Source: Nematopogon swammerdamellus (Eukaryota; Arthropoda; Insecta; Lepidoptera; Adelidae). Taken from it: a stretch of 64,000 nucleotides of DNA. The position numbers and the translations under genes were made by a program. The stretch's first letter is position 1; each line of letters opens with the position of its first letter. Positions 12,582 to 23,115 of the stretch are shown here, piece after piece. Location: NCBI GenBank assembly GCA_946902875.1, contig OX336348.1:15029741-15093740 (forward strand), written 5' to 3'. The notes beneath the pieces were generated by a model that was not told the DNA's origin, ran no database searches, and saw only the letters and a program-made list of their open reading frames with translations.

Positions 12582-12869
12582 GCACGCCTCGGATTCGGGT
12601 GTGTTAGCACTTTTCTGAAAATTGCAATATCTCATGCAATACGCCATCTATCGAGAAACGGGAAAGATTGTCGTATACCTATATTCAAGTTACATCACAT
12701 AGAGACACAAAACATTGTGAAATACCGTTGTATCACTAAGGCCTCGTTTTCGTGCTTCTCAACAACTAAACACAGACCGCCTCGCTTTCGGGACTCAGCA
12801 AACAAGGGTGTGTGTGTGTGTGTGAGGGTGTGTGTGCGTGTGTGGCTTTGCTTCCTTGCTGCTTCTTTT

Positions 12870-12960
12870 TAAGTGGAAACTGATCCGGTTGGCGACATCA
12901 TTTATACATCACCTTGGTGCCGTGTCAGTGTCTCCCTTCGCTCGTGTCGGCTACACTTTT
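12870..12960 (-). repeat. Degenerate SINE 3' fragment
   Basis: Reverse-strand match to the end of the 5S-type SINE body (AACTGATCCGGTTGGC, GGTGCCGTGTCAGTG, GTCGGCTACACTT), more diverged than other copies. No head is present. Confidence 0.45.
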
Positions 12961-13198
12961 ACTGAACCCTGTAGAAAATATACTTAGATAAAAGCAAAGC
13001 CGCGGTTACGGGACCCTATCGGCATGTGAAAATTAATCTGACTAGTATTTTTTTCCTTTCGAGCGAAGGTAATCATAATTATTAATATAGTGTTTTCAAA
13101 AAGTTATCGATATTTCCTGATAGATGAAGTTAATATATATGTCGGCTGAGTGATATAACATACATATGAGCTAAGTGCAAAATTGTACCTTCTTGCAG

Positions 13199-13393
13199 GT
13201 ATTTACCGCCAGCGTCCAGCGAATATCAAGCAATGCAATTACAATCGTAGAAGCTGGTCAAAAGGTTTACTCAAATGCGAAGCAACCGTTCCAGTAAATG
13301 ACATCGCTCTTGGCCATAATTCTTTCTATTGCGAGTACAAAGAAAAACATTATCTGTGCCGTTCCGAGGAGATCCTCTATGAGAAATTATTTG
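13199..13393 (+). CDS. Candidate host exon (unknown protein), symmetric phase 1-1
   Basis: Acceptor TTCTTGCAG ends at 13198; 195 bases (65 codons) stay open in the frame that continues from 8579-8797, and a donor GTGAGA follows at 13394. Both junctions are phase 1. Four cysteines are spread across it (in KQCNYN, LKCEAT, FYCEYK, YLCRSE), and it ends EEILYEKLF. Length divisible by three, matching phase on both sides and cysteine content fit a real secreted or membrane-protein exon better than chance. The protein family is not recognised, and no further exon could be placed before the mobile element at 14221. Confidence 0.5.
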
Positions 13394-14214
13394 GTGAGAC
13401 ACATTCCGTATTTACGATTTTACTGTGAACTTGGGGATCCGCGCGCACTAAGAGATCAACTAATCGTGCGAACGCTCTGTCGTGTGTTCGCAGCAATATT
13501 ATCAACGAATTAAAAGTATCGGGAAGTGGCATACAACGCACCGACTTGAGGCGCGCTATTGGTGAGCATTTAGCACCTTCTCTTTCGCGAGCAGTCAGTC
13601 CGCCGCACTGCGCCGCTCAGGCAGGTCACGTTTTTGTATCCGTCCGTCCGTAACAGAGAGAGATAGAATATCATGCATTCGCATACACAAAATATGAGCT
13701 TGAAAAGGATAGCTATACGTTACTCGGTTCGAGGCGAGAGCATACGAGAGTCAGTCACTGAGAACATGCAGTGGCGACATACAGGGTTCTAAACCTATCT
13801 TGTAACGCATGACATGACACAAGTCTTTATATGAATATAAAGGCACACGCGCAAGCCGCGACGTGCAAAGTTCAAGTATACGAATTCTAATTTGGAATGT
13901 ACAATCGTTGTCTCCCTTATACGTATCAAATTGCCATTTAACCGTCTTACTATATCGACGTTCACAGAGCGGAAACGTAACGTGATGTATGAGGCCCTCG
14001 CGCACTTACGCTCTTTGAAATATTGGCAATATATAGAATGACTACATATCCCTTTTCCGTTCACGGAGTTTGCATTTGCACGTCTTATTCTAGCCTATGT
14101 TACGTGTGTGTGTAAAATTTTAGCTTAGTGTGCATCTGTGAGAGAGATTCTTTTTCTACCGGTAAAATGTATAACGAGGGCCTGTCCATAAAGTAGAATG
14201 TCGTTGATTATTAT
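13394..14214. other. Non-coding stretch after the candidate exon
   Basis: Presumed intron or intergenic sequence. It includes GC-rich patches near 13560-13640 and no supported gene or repeat family. Confidence 0.35.
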
Positions 14215-14220
14215 GCACTA
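14215..14220 (+). repeat. Left 6-bp target-site duplication (GCACTA)
   Basis: GCACTA directly precedes the left terminus AGTAGTGTGTTTGAGG. The same six bases follow the right terminus at 24336-24341. A 6-bp duplication is characteristic of Polinton/Maverick integration. Confidence 0.8.
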
Positions 14221-14392
14221 AGTAGTGTGTTTGAGGGCGTTCTAACTCAACGGTGTCACGGTGCAGGTCTAACTATTTAAACTCCATACAAAAAATCGTG
14301 TCACGAGATAATTTCGACACCGGCGAACGTCATGAGATTGTTCCTGACGTCACTGACCGTAATGTCAAGTGCGCACATGATAACGTCAATGT

Positions 14393-14720
14393 ACATACAT
14401 TACATAACACACGCTGTATCCCGACAATCAGGGTAAGCAGAGTAATCGGTGTTGTGCTATAAGGACTCTGGTAAATTACAGCACAACACCGACCACCACG
14501 TTTAGCACTGTATACGGACAAGACAACTATCAAGCAGCAAGTAAGACACGAAGAACCCACCTGCTGCATGACTAGGTGGAAGGACTGCGCCAAGGTGAGA
14601 AGTGGCTAGCCTGTCGCCCTTTAGCGCAGTATCTTGTCCTTATCCCTTAGTCGCCTCTTACGACATGCACGGGGAGAGATGCAGTGGGGCTATTCTTTTT
14701 AAGTACCGGCCCCACAAGGT
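14393..14720 (-). mobile_element. 328-bp retroposon-like insertion in the left arm
   Basis: Flanked by the 9-bp duplication CGTCAATGT (14384-14392 and 14721-14729). The right arm has a single uninterrupted copy of this site. Contents include a GGTGTTGTGCT / AGCACAACACC inverted pair around 14450-14490 and, on the minus strand, the block GGGGCCGGTACTT...GTCGTAAGAGGCGACTAAGG. That block recurs at 34760-34835. The family is not named. Confidence 0.75.
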
Positions 14721-15521
14721 CGTCAATGTCTACTTATTATAAGAGTGGAAAGGGACGTATGTATGTCTAAGAGATTTATGATGTTACACACACTTCCATA
14801 TAAAATAATAAATTAATAAAAAAATAAAATAAAAATAAAAATAAAATACCAAAAATTAATATACATAAAAATAAAATAAAATATAAATACATAAAATTCA
14901 GATGAATACCCCAACTTTCTCGCGAGTGAAGCCGTGAGGGGTATAGCACATGAGCAAGAGTCGCTACACCTGAATTGCTATGTAGACGTGTCCAAGAATG
15001 TAATGTAAATCTTTAACGTGAGCGAAGCCACAGAGTTTTATCGCAGCTGACCTCGTCCGATAGATAAGAAAGGCGCAGTAAGCGATACAGGATGTGGTAC
15101 ACTTCCGGTACCGATTGTCGTCGTGTGTGCCGGTTAGAAGCAGAGGTTTCCAACCTTTTAACAACCAACCTAGATAACACATTATTTTCACCCGCGAATT
15201 TTCAGCGTATCATATTTATCTTCACACAGAAAGTATTACAGCATTTGAGAAAATGCACACTGTTTTTTATAATTGTAATTCAGGTCTAATTCATAAATGA
15301 TAGAACATGCACAGTAACAAGATAGATTAAAAATTATACATACTCTTTTCTCCCACCGTTTTAATACAAATCTTAAATGAGCTACTTAGAATTCACAGTA
15401 TGCGCGGGTGACACTTGCTGCACATCGGGGTACCGCGGCCCATCCGTTGAAAGCCTCTGGCTGTGATAATATAGCATTAGCCCCATATCAGATAATATTG
15501 CATCATCCGATAAGTTTAGTA

Positions 15522-15529
15522 TATATAAA
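15522..15529 (+). promoter_or_regulatory. TATA-like element upstream of the zinc-finger ORF
   Basis: TATATAAA lies 46 bases before a TCAGT word (15566-15570) and about 29 bases before a TCACTC word (15549-15554), either of which could be an initiator. The ATG at 15576 follows. The mirror copy lies at 23363-23370. Confidence 0.4.
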
Positions 15530-15575
15530 GGTGGAGAGCAGGTCGGTGTCACTCGGTGTCCGACATCAGTACACC

Positions 15576-15776
15576 ATGCACGCACTCTGTGAATACTGTG
15601 GAGAGTGTTTCACGCGCACATCGGCTAAGACGCGTCACTTGAAATATTGTAAAATGGTAGGGAATAATTCAAGAAGTTACTGCATACTAAGAAAGCATTT
15701 GGAGACGTCATACAAAATTAACATGGAACTTTTTGCTGTTTATTTGAAATTAAATCGTTTAATACAAAGAATGTGA
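15576..15776 (+). CDS. Short zinc-finger ORF, left arm
   Basis: 66 codons from ATG 15576. The first 25 residues hold a zinc-finger-like CEYCGECF...H...C arrangement, a common N-terminal feature of the large polymerase proteins of this type. The frame is also open upstream to 15408, but the TATA-like element makes 15576 the better start. It stops at 15776, and polymerase-like sequence resumes only after a MITE, so this may be the detached N-terminus of the polymerase protein rather than a separate gene. The right-arm copy encodes the same residues. Confidence 0.5.
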   Translation: MHALCEYCGECFTRTSAKTRHLKYCKMVGNNSRSYCILRKHLETSYKINMELFAVYLKLNRLIQRM

Positions 15777-15897
15777 CTAGGTCCACCTCAAGCGATCCGG
15801 CATGTGAATACGACAAATTAATGGAAGCAATTAAAACGAAGAGTGAAGAATTCCAAGAGCGGGACAGCGGTTGAAGCCTTGAAAAAACGCTTCACTA

Positions 15898-16044
15898 AGG
15901 CCCACTTGCACCTACACGAGTTTAAAGTTAAGTAGCGAGTTGTGGATTTAAACGCGGTTCCCACAGTCAAAGGGTGCTAGCTTAAACTGGTTTAGCGAGT
16001 TAAACTGGTTTATATATTAAATTTGTGTTGGTGCAAGTGGGCCT
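15898..16044. mobile_element. 147-bp MITE in the polymerase gene (left arm)
   Basis: Termini AGGCCCACTTGCACC and GGTGCAAGTGGGCCT are perfect inverted repeats, flanked by TA on both sides. It interrupts the polymerase N-terminal region. The identical insertion in the right arm (22848-22994) shows that it was present before the arms were duplicated. An open frame starting inside it at 16023 is partly MITE sequence and should not be used as the gene start. Confidence 0.85.
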
Positions 16045-16047
16045 TAG

Positions 16048-19000
16048 AGGTTAATATAAATAAGTTTACCCCAATCGCTGGGACGAGTTATATCGCCCTA
16101 CCTAAAAAAATACAGACAAAAAGGGCTATTGTAAATGTTAAAAATAATGATAATGCGTGCTTTGCGTGGGCAGTGGTATCTGCACTCCACCCCGCGTCTA
16201 AAAATAACGAGCGCACCGCATCATATCCAAACTATAGCACCGTTTTAAAACTTGAGGGTATATCATTTCCTGTTAATATTAACATCGGATACAAAAAAAT
16301 TTGAGGGGGTCAATAATATCAGCATAAATGTATACGAACTAGAAAATGGGGCGGTATCAGGGCCTCTATATTTCACAGCCTTAAAACGAGATAAACATGT
16401 TAATTTACTTTATTTAGAAGATGGTGAGAAAGGGCACTACTGCTGGATTAAGAACTTTAGTCGTTTGGTGGGGGCACAGGTCTCAAAACATCACGGAAAG
16501 AAGTGGTTTTGTGACGGTTGCATCCAATACTTTAGCAGTGAAAAAATACTCAAGCAGCACACGGCTCACGACTGTATTCATATAAGTAGTTCGGTTCCTA
16601 CAGAGGGTGAAAACATGTTATCGTTTAAAAATCACCACCACCAGCTAGATGCACCTTTTGTTATATACGCCGACTTTGAGGCTATATTATCACCGGTAGA
16701 CACGTGCAGCTCGGATATAGAAACACCTTTCACCCAAACTATTCAGAAACACGACCCTCATAGCTATGCCTATTATATAAAATGTAACTATGATAATTCG
16801 TTGAGTAAATTTTCATCGTACCGAGGGCCAGAATGTGAAAAAGAATTCATCCAGGATCTGACAAGAGAACTTAAACCTATATCGGAAATATTATCAAAGA
16901 TAAAACCAATGTCGCCGCTCACTGAAGATGAAATTAATGTTTTCTTGAACTCTAAAGAGTGTGGAATATGCGGGGAATCGTTAAGTGGGGCGGCGCGCGT
17001 ACGAGATCATTGCCATCTAACCGGTGAGTTCCGTTTTGTAGCACATGAAAGGTGTAACTTAAATTATAAATTACCTAATTTTATACCCGTAATATTACAC
17101 AATATGTCAAAGTATGACTCACACTTCATCGTTAAAACACTAGGTGAAAGTGATGAAAAAGTAGATTTACTTCCAAATAATAAAGAAAACTTTATATCAT
17201 TCACCAAATATATAACATACGATGACAGTACATCCATAAAATTGAGATTTATAGATTCGCTTCGGTTCATGCCCTCAAGTTTAGATAAGCTATCGAAGAA
17301 TCTGACACCCGATCAATTTAAAATCACAAGTGAGTTTTACCCCACCCGAGCGGATTTCCAACTGTTGAAACGGAAAGGTGTGTTCCCTTACGAATATATC
17401 AATTCCTTTGATCGGTTGAATGAGACAACTCTTCCACCAATAGATGCATTTTACAGTACACTCAATAAGTCGGCTATATCAGAGGTAGATTACACCCATG
17501 CCCAGAATATATGGCAGCACTTTGGTATAAATACTTTAGGAGAATACTCTGATTTATACTTAAAGACCGATGTCCTACTTTTAGCAGACGTTTTTGAAAA
17601 CTTTCGCATTGTCTGTAAGAATACCTATAAACTCGACCCCTGCCACTACTACACTTCCCCAGGTCTCTCGTGGGACGCCATGTTAAAACACACAAAAATA
17701 CAGTTGGAGCTTCTAACCGATATTGAGATGGTTCACTTTATAAAAAATGGGATACGCGGGGGACTTAGTCAGTGTAGCGGACGATATTCCAAGGCAAATA
17801 ATAAATATCTCCCTACATATAATCCATCTGATCCGGATGTAAATATTGTATACTTAGACGCCAACAGTCAATATGCTTGGGCCATGAGTGGATATTTACC
17901 CTGTAAAGACTTTAAATGGGTACATGAGGATGACATACCCGGGCTGGATATAATGAATGTGGGAAAGGAGTCGGAGAGGGGGTATTTTTTAGAAGTTGAC
18001 ATAGAATACCCTAAAGAGCTGCATACTTTTCATAATGATATACCTTTCTGTATAGAGAGGATGCAACCGCCGTTAAAAAACTCTAAAACTAACAAACTTA
18101 TCGCAAATTTATGTGATAAAACCAGATATATTATACACTATAGGAATCTTCAACGGGCTATAGAGAATGGGTTAATTTTAAAACGAATTCATAGAGCTTT
18201 GGAATTTATTCAAACACCCTGGCTTAAATGTTACATAGACATGAATAATGTATTATGAACGAAATCAGAAACCCCTTTTGAGAAAGATTTCTTTAAACTC
18301 ATGAATAACTCCGTCTTCGGGAAAACTATGGAAAACGTCGAGAAGAGAGTTGATGTTAGAATAATAACGGGGTGGGATAGTAAAAGGAGACGCCTATAAT
18401 CTGTGGCCTATGTGCGAGGGCCCTGATCAGTAGACCAAACTTTCATAGTAGCGCTATAATAAAGGAAGATCTAGTAATAATTCAAATGAATAGAACCAAA
18501 ATTCGCTATGATAAACCCATTTATGTAGGATTCTCCGTACTGGAACTATCGAAGACGCTCATGTACGATTTTCATTATAAGTATATTAAACGTAAATATG
18601 GTGAAAATGTAAAACTCCTCTACACAGACACATATTCGTTTATATATGAAATAAAAACCGTAGATTTCTATGAAGATATCAAATTTGATCTAGATCGGTT
18701 CGATACTTCTGACTACCCCGAAAATAATATTTACGGCCTTCCTCTGGTAAATAAAAAGGTGCTAGGTAAATTCAAAGATGAATGTGCGGGGGACCCCATT
18801 GAGCAATTTATCGGTATAAAATCTAAATGCTATTTTGTTAAAAAAAAATTGGCGGTATAAAGAAAATAAAAGGTGTTAAGAAAAGCGTAGTACAGCACGA
18901 AATAAGCGGTACAGACTACTTGAACTGCCTGGAAAATAATCCCAATACACTCTATAAAACTATGGGGGTCATACGTAGTAGTAATCATAGCATCTTCACA

Positions 19001-19117
19001 CAAAATATAAATAAGGTAGCCCTGAGAAATTATGATGATAAGAGGTTTACCATCCCAAATTCATTGGATACTCTAGCATGGGGCCACAAAGAAATCGGTA
19101 AGTATTATTTCACCTAA
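16048..19117 (+). pseudogene. Protein-primed DNA polymerase B (DNA_pol_B_2), left arm and centre, broken
   Basis: Family-B polymerases of this type replicate linear genomes from a protein primer. Features in order: a leading region (NDNACFAWAV) also seen upstream of such polymerases, a zinc-finger-like segment, exonuclease motif I (YADFEA, near 16665), a C..C...DHCH...CN cluster like endonuclease-VII zinc sites (16960-17060), exonuclease II (HNMSKYDSHF, 17099) and III (YLKTDVLLLAD, 17552), polymerase motif A (YLDANSQYAWA, 17850) and motif B (NNSVFGKTMEN, 18303). Breaks: a 4-bp insertion near 16275, TGA at 18256-18258, TAA near 18399 followed by a frame change, and breaks at about 18858 and 18915. 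Motif C reads DTYS at 18627-18638, so the second catalytic aspartate is tyrosine. The product cannot be functional as it stands. Confidence 0.85.
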
Positions 19118-19264
19118 GTTTTCAGCACTATCTAATAAGATTTTATTTGCATGGCTATTTTTAATTGTATAGTTTTATATACTCTAGCTCATAAGATTCT
19201 TTATTTGTATAGCTTTATGCACGGATTTTTATACCGATAAATAAATGTACTCCTGCCATAACAT
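19118..19264. other. AT-rich spacer after the polymerase end
   Basis: Contains AATAAATG near 19240, possibly a polyadenylation signal for the polymerase transcript. Nothing else is recognised. Confidence 0.3.
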
Positions 19265-19954
19265 ACTGTTATTACTATTATTATTGTTACCTGTACGCAT
19301 GCTTATCTAACTGATTTTATTCGGTCTAGGTTAAAAATACATCTGCCAAGCGAATCCGGACTTATTGCCGGCGGAAATTACTTCCAGTCGACCTTTACAT
19401 ACACCTTTCTGCTTGGCAGAAGGCGGACTTATTATATAAGGAAGCCGACGTTTGCTTTAATGCAGATGAAAGCGCGGACCGCACGTGTCGGTCTTATTAG
19501 ACTGAGCGGCGGCGGCGCGGCGCGGCGTACTAACAAAAGAGTCAAAGGAAGCCGACAAGCGAACCGCCTACCGCTACGCGCCGCTAACACATGCCGCTAG
19601 CTTTCTTCAAAGTGTCGCGCGCCGCGCGTGCACAGCTAGAATTAATATGTCATGTTTTGGGATTATTCGTATTTGTAAGAATAATGTCAGTTTTGGCCAG
19701 ATTCCCTCCCCCCCCCCCTCCTACGTCACGTGTAACGTCTGCAAACAAGACCCCCCCCCCCCCCCCCCTATTTTCAAAATTCCCTATCTTCACGGACGTT
19801 GTTTTCCGTTCCGTTGCGTCGTACGTAGTCTTACAATTGCCTCAACGACCACAAAATGTCAGCTTTATGCACACAAATCGTAAAGTGACCGTGATAGACA
19901 AACAAACAGACAGATATATCTAACATACCGAAACTCAAGCGTAACACAACATAA

Positions 19955-20195
19955 ACCAAAATACCTATTTCCGTGTTCCGTACCTAAAGGGTACCAAGGG
20001 GACCCTATTACTAAGCACCGCCGTCCGTCCGTCTATCCGTCCGTCTGTCAGCGGGCTGTATTTCTATTACCGCTATAACAACAAATAGTAAAAATATAAA
20101 AAATATAGTACATAGTGTTAAATCTTGGTAATCGATGGTACGGAACCCTTCGTGTGCGAGTCCGACTCGCACTTGTCCGGTTTTTTAGAATAATT
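19955..20195 (-). repeat. Nested dispersed repeat (GTGCGAGTCGGACTCGCAC type)
   Basis: Read on the minus strand: an AACCGGACAAGTGCGAGTCG start, GGTTCCGTACCAT, then CAGACGGACGGACGG and a GGTACGGAAC end. Related copies: 53180-53405, 29572-29912, and fragments at 28690 and 48590-48735. A very common lepidopteran repeat type; the family name is not assigned. Confidence 0.6.
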
Positions 20196-20223
20196 ATTGC
20201 TCAAAGAAAACAAATATACTCAC

Positions 20224-20338
20224 ATTTCTTCGTCAGCAGGTAAATGGAAAAAGAAAGATTTTTATCTCTCCTCTAGCTGGATTTACATCCATCTACTGCT
20301 ACTACTGCACATAAACTGCCACTATTAACAGAAGCCAT
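20224..20338 (-). pseudogene. THAP-like first exon, decayed, copy 1
   Basis: ATG at 20338 (minus) opens 115 bases ending at a GTGAGT donor. The first frame reads a C...DGCKSS start and stops at TAG. Shifting frame gives FFFHLPADEE, which matches the FFxFPxDxE word of THAP zinc fingers after the C..GC pair. THAP domains bind DNA in P-element-like transposases and host proteins. The frame break is shared with copy 2 (53034-53148), so it predates their separation. Low-to-moderate confidence. Confidence 0.35.
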
Positions 20339-20566
20339 GTCAACTTAAATTAAGATATAGGTACGTGAGCGCGCGCTCGCGTAGTAGGTTAGCTGCTAGC
20401 GGCTGTCGGCAGCCCAATGAATTATGGGTCGCCGGCGGCCCGGCGGGCGGTAGGTAGTTATCGCGCGCAAGTACATAGAGTGCGTGAGGCCTGCCTAGGC
20501 GTCTCCTTTTACTATCCCACCCCGTTATTATTCTAACATCAACTCTCTTCTCGACGTTTTCCATAG

Positions 20567-22847
20567 TTAGTTATTCATGAGTTTAAAGAAATCTTTCTCA
20601 AAAGGGGTTTCTGATTTCGTTCTAAATACATTATTCATGTCTATGTAACATTTAAATGTTACATAGACATGTTTATAGGGTGTTTGTATAAATTCCAAAG
20701 CTCTATGAATTCGTTTTAAAATTAACCCATTCTCTATAGCCTGTTGAAGATTCCTATAGTGTATAATATATCTGGTTTTATCACATAAATTTGCGATAAG
20801 TTTGTTAGTTTTAGAGTTTTTTAACGGCGGTTGCATCCTCTCTATACAGAAAGGTATATCATTATGAAAAGTATGCAGTTCTTTAGGGTATTCTATGTCA
20901 ACTTCTAAAAAATACCCCCTCTCCGACTCCTTTCCCACATTCATTATATCCAGCCCGGGTATGTCATCCTCATTTACCCATTTAAAGTCTTTACAGGGTA
21001 AATATCCACTCATGGCCCAAGCATATTGACTGTTGGCGTCTAAGTATACAATATTTACATCCGGATCAGATGGATTATATGTAGGGAGATATTTATTATT
21101 TGCCTTGGAATATCGTCCGCTACACTGACTAAGTCCCCCGCGTATCCCATTTTTTATAAAGTGAACCATCTCAATATCGGTTAGAAGCTCCAACTGTATT
21201 TTTGTGTGTTTTAACATGGCGTCCCACGAGAGACCTGGGGAAGTGTAGTAGTGGCAGGGGTCGAGTTTATAGGTATTCTTACAGACAATGCGAAAATTTT
21301 CAAAAACGTCTGCTAAAAGTAGGACATCGGTCTTTAAGTATAAATCAGAGTATTCTCCTAAAGTATTTATACCAAAGTGCTGCCATTATTCTGGGCATGG
21401 GTGTAATCTACCTCTGATATAGCCGACTTATTGAGTGTACTGTAAAATGCATCTATTGGTGGAAGAGTTGTCTCATTCAACCGATCAAAGGAATTGATAT
21501 ATTCGTAAGGGAACACACCTTTCCGTTTCAACAGTTGGAAATCCGCTCGGGTGGGGTAAAACTCACTTGTGATTTTAAATTGATCGGGTGTCAGATTCTT
21601 CGATAGCTTATCTAAACTTGAGGGCATGAACCGAAGCGAATCTATAAATCTCAATTTTATGGATGTACTGTCATCGTATGTTATATATTTGGTGAATGAT
21701 ATAAAGTTTTCTTTATTATTTGGAAATAAATCTACTTTTTCATCACTTTCACCTAGTGTTTTAACGATGAAGTGTGAGTCATACTTTGACATATTGTGTA
21801 ATATTACGGGTATAAAATTAGGTAATTTATAATTTAAGTTACACCTTTCATGTGCTACAAAACGGAACTCACCGGTTAGATGGCAATGATCTCGTACGCG
21901 CGCCGCCCCACTTAACGATTCCCCGCATATTCCACACTCTTTAGAGTTCAAGAAAACATTAATTTCATCTTCAGTGAGCGGCGACATTGGTTTTATCTTT
22001 GATAATATTTCCGATATAGGTTTAAGTTCTCTTGTCAGATCCTGGATGAATTCTTTTTCACATTCTGGCCCTCGGTACGATGAAAATTTACTCAACGAAT
22101 TATCATAGTTACATTTTATATAATAGGCATAGCTATGAGGGTCGTGTTTCTGAATAGTTTGGGTGAAAGGTGTTTCTATATCCGAGCTGCACGTGTCTAC
22201 CGGTGATAATATAGCCTCAAAGTCGGCGTATATAACAAAAGGTGCATCTAGCTGGTGGTGGTGATTTTTAAACGATAACATGTTTTCACCCTCTGTAGGA
22301 ACCGAACTACTTATATGAATACATTCGTGAGCCGTGTGCTGCTTGAGTATTTTTTCACTGCTAAAGTATTGGATGCAACCGTCACAAAACCACTTCTTTC
22401 CGTGATATTTTGAGACCTGTGCCCCCACCAAACGACTAAAGTTCTTAATCCAGCAGTAGTGCCCTTTCTCACCATCTTCTAAATAAAGTAAATTAACATG
22501 TTTATCTCGTTTTAAGGCTGTGAAATATAGAGGCCTTGATACCGCCCCATTTTCTAGTTCGTATACATTTATGCTGATATTATTGACCCCCTCAAATTTT
22601 TTTGTATCCGATATATTAACAGGAAATGATATACCCTCAAGTTTTAAAACGGTGCTATAGTTTGGATATGATGCGGTGCGCTCGTTATTTTTAGACGCGG
22701 GGTGGAGTGCAGATACCACTGCCCACGCAAAGCACGCATTATCATTATTTTTAACATTTACAATAGCCCTTTTTGTCTGTATTTTTTTAGGTAGGGCGAT
22801 ATAACTCGTCCCAGCGATTGGGGTAAACTTATTTATATTAACCTCTA
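20567..22847 (-). pseudogene. Protein-primed DNA polymerase B, right arm, broken and truncated
   Basis: Second copy of the polymerase N-terminal two thirds. It is continuous from 22869 (start codon inside the MITE, therefore not native) to 21367, through exonuclease motifs I and II, because it lacks the left arm's 4-bp insertion. A 1-bp deletion near 21390 then shifts the frame. Reading resumes in another frame to 20567, covering motif A. An extra segment at 20636-20671 interrupts the region upstream of motif B, and the motif B codons are partly deleted at 20572. Motif C and the C-terminus are absent. Confidence 0.85.
20636..20671. repeat. Perfect 36-bp palindrome in right-arm polymerase
   Basis: CATGTCTATGTAACATTT followed directly by its exact reverse complement. 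The left arm has only one half (around 18226-18243), so the right copy gained an inverted duplicate. Confidence 0.95.
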
Positions 22848-22994
22848 AGGCCCACTTGCACCAACACAAATTTAATATATAAACCAGTTTAACTCGCTAA
22901 ACCAGTTTAAGCTAGCACCCTTTGACTGTGGGAACCGCGTTTAAATCCACAACTCGCTACTTAACTTTAAACTCGTGTTGGTGCAAGTGGGCCT
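22848..22994. mobile_element. 147-bp MITE, right-arm copy
   Basis: Same TA-flanked palindromic MITE as at 15898-16044, at the mirror position. Confidence 0.85.
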
Positions 22995-23115
22995 TAGTGA
23001 AGCGTTTTTTCAAGGCTTCAACCGCTGTCCCGCTCTTGGAATTCTTCACTCTTCGTTTTAATTGGTTCCATTAATTTGTCGTATTCACATGCCGGATCGC
23101 TTGAGGTGGACCTAG

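Larger units (their letters stand above)
8798..13198 (+). other. Candidate 4.4-kb phase-1 intron filled with repeats
   Basis: Lies between the two candidate exons, beginning GTAC and ending in TTCTTGCAG. It holds a TG microsatellite (9016-9105), clusters of CGAGGC/GCCTCG words on both sides (9110-9430 and 12440-12800), a 2.6-kb satellite array and a second TG run (12806-12842). The status as an intron rests on the matching phase of its two splice sites. Confidence 0.45.
14221..18398 (+). repeat. Left arm of the giant inverted repeat
   Basis: Matches 20500-24335 in reverse complement. Differences seen: a 337-bp insertion with duplicated CGTCAATGT present only here, a 4-bp insertion near 16275 only here, and scattered substitutions. 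Homology stops inside the polymerase gene just after GAGACGCCT. Confidence 0.9.
19265..20499 (-). mobile_element. 1.24-kb repeat carrying a THAP-like first exon, copy 1
   Basis: A near match on the opposite strand lies at 52878-54112, so this is a mobile unit inserted between the polymerase C-terminus and the right arm. Read on the minus strand it starts CAGGCCTCACGCACTC-like, includes a short ATG exon with a donor site, then a nested GCGAGTCGGACTCGCAC repeat, two C-rich tracts, a GGCGCGGCG-rich block, and ends in (AAT)n-like sequence. No transposase is seen. The AT-rich tail is retroposon-like, but the unspliced donor argues against a processed gene. Confidence 0.7.

Noticed and set aside
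16023..16049. Start codon at 16023 (and 22869 on minus) as the native polymerase start
   Set aside because: These codons lie within the inserted MITE, so the apparent N-terminus is MITE sequence.
19591..19923. Plus-strand proline-rich open frames
   Set aside because: They read through poly-C tracts in the THAP-like repeat; the same region in copy 2 gives similar artefacts.
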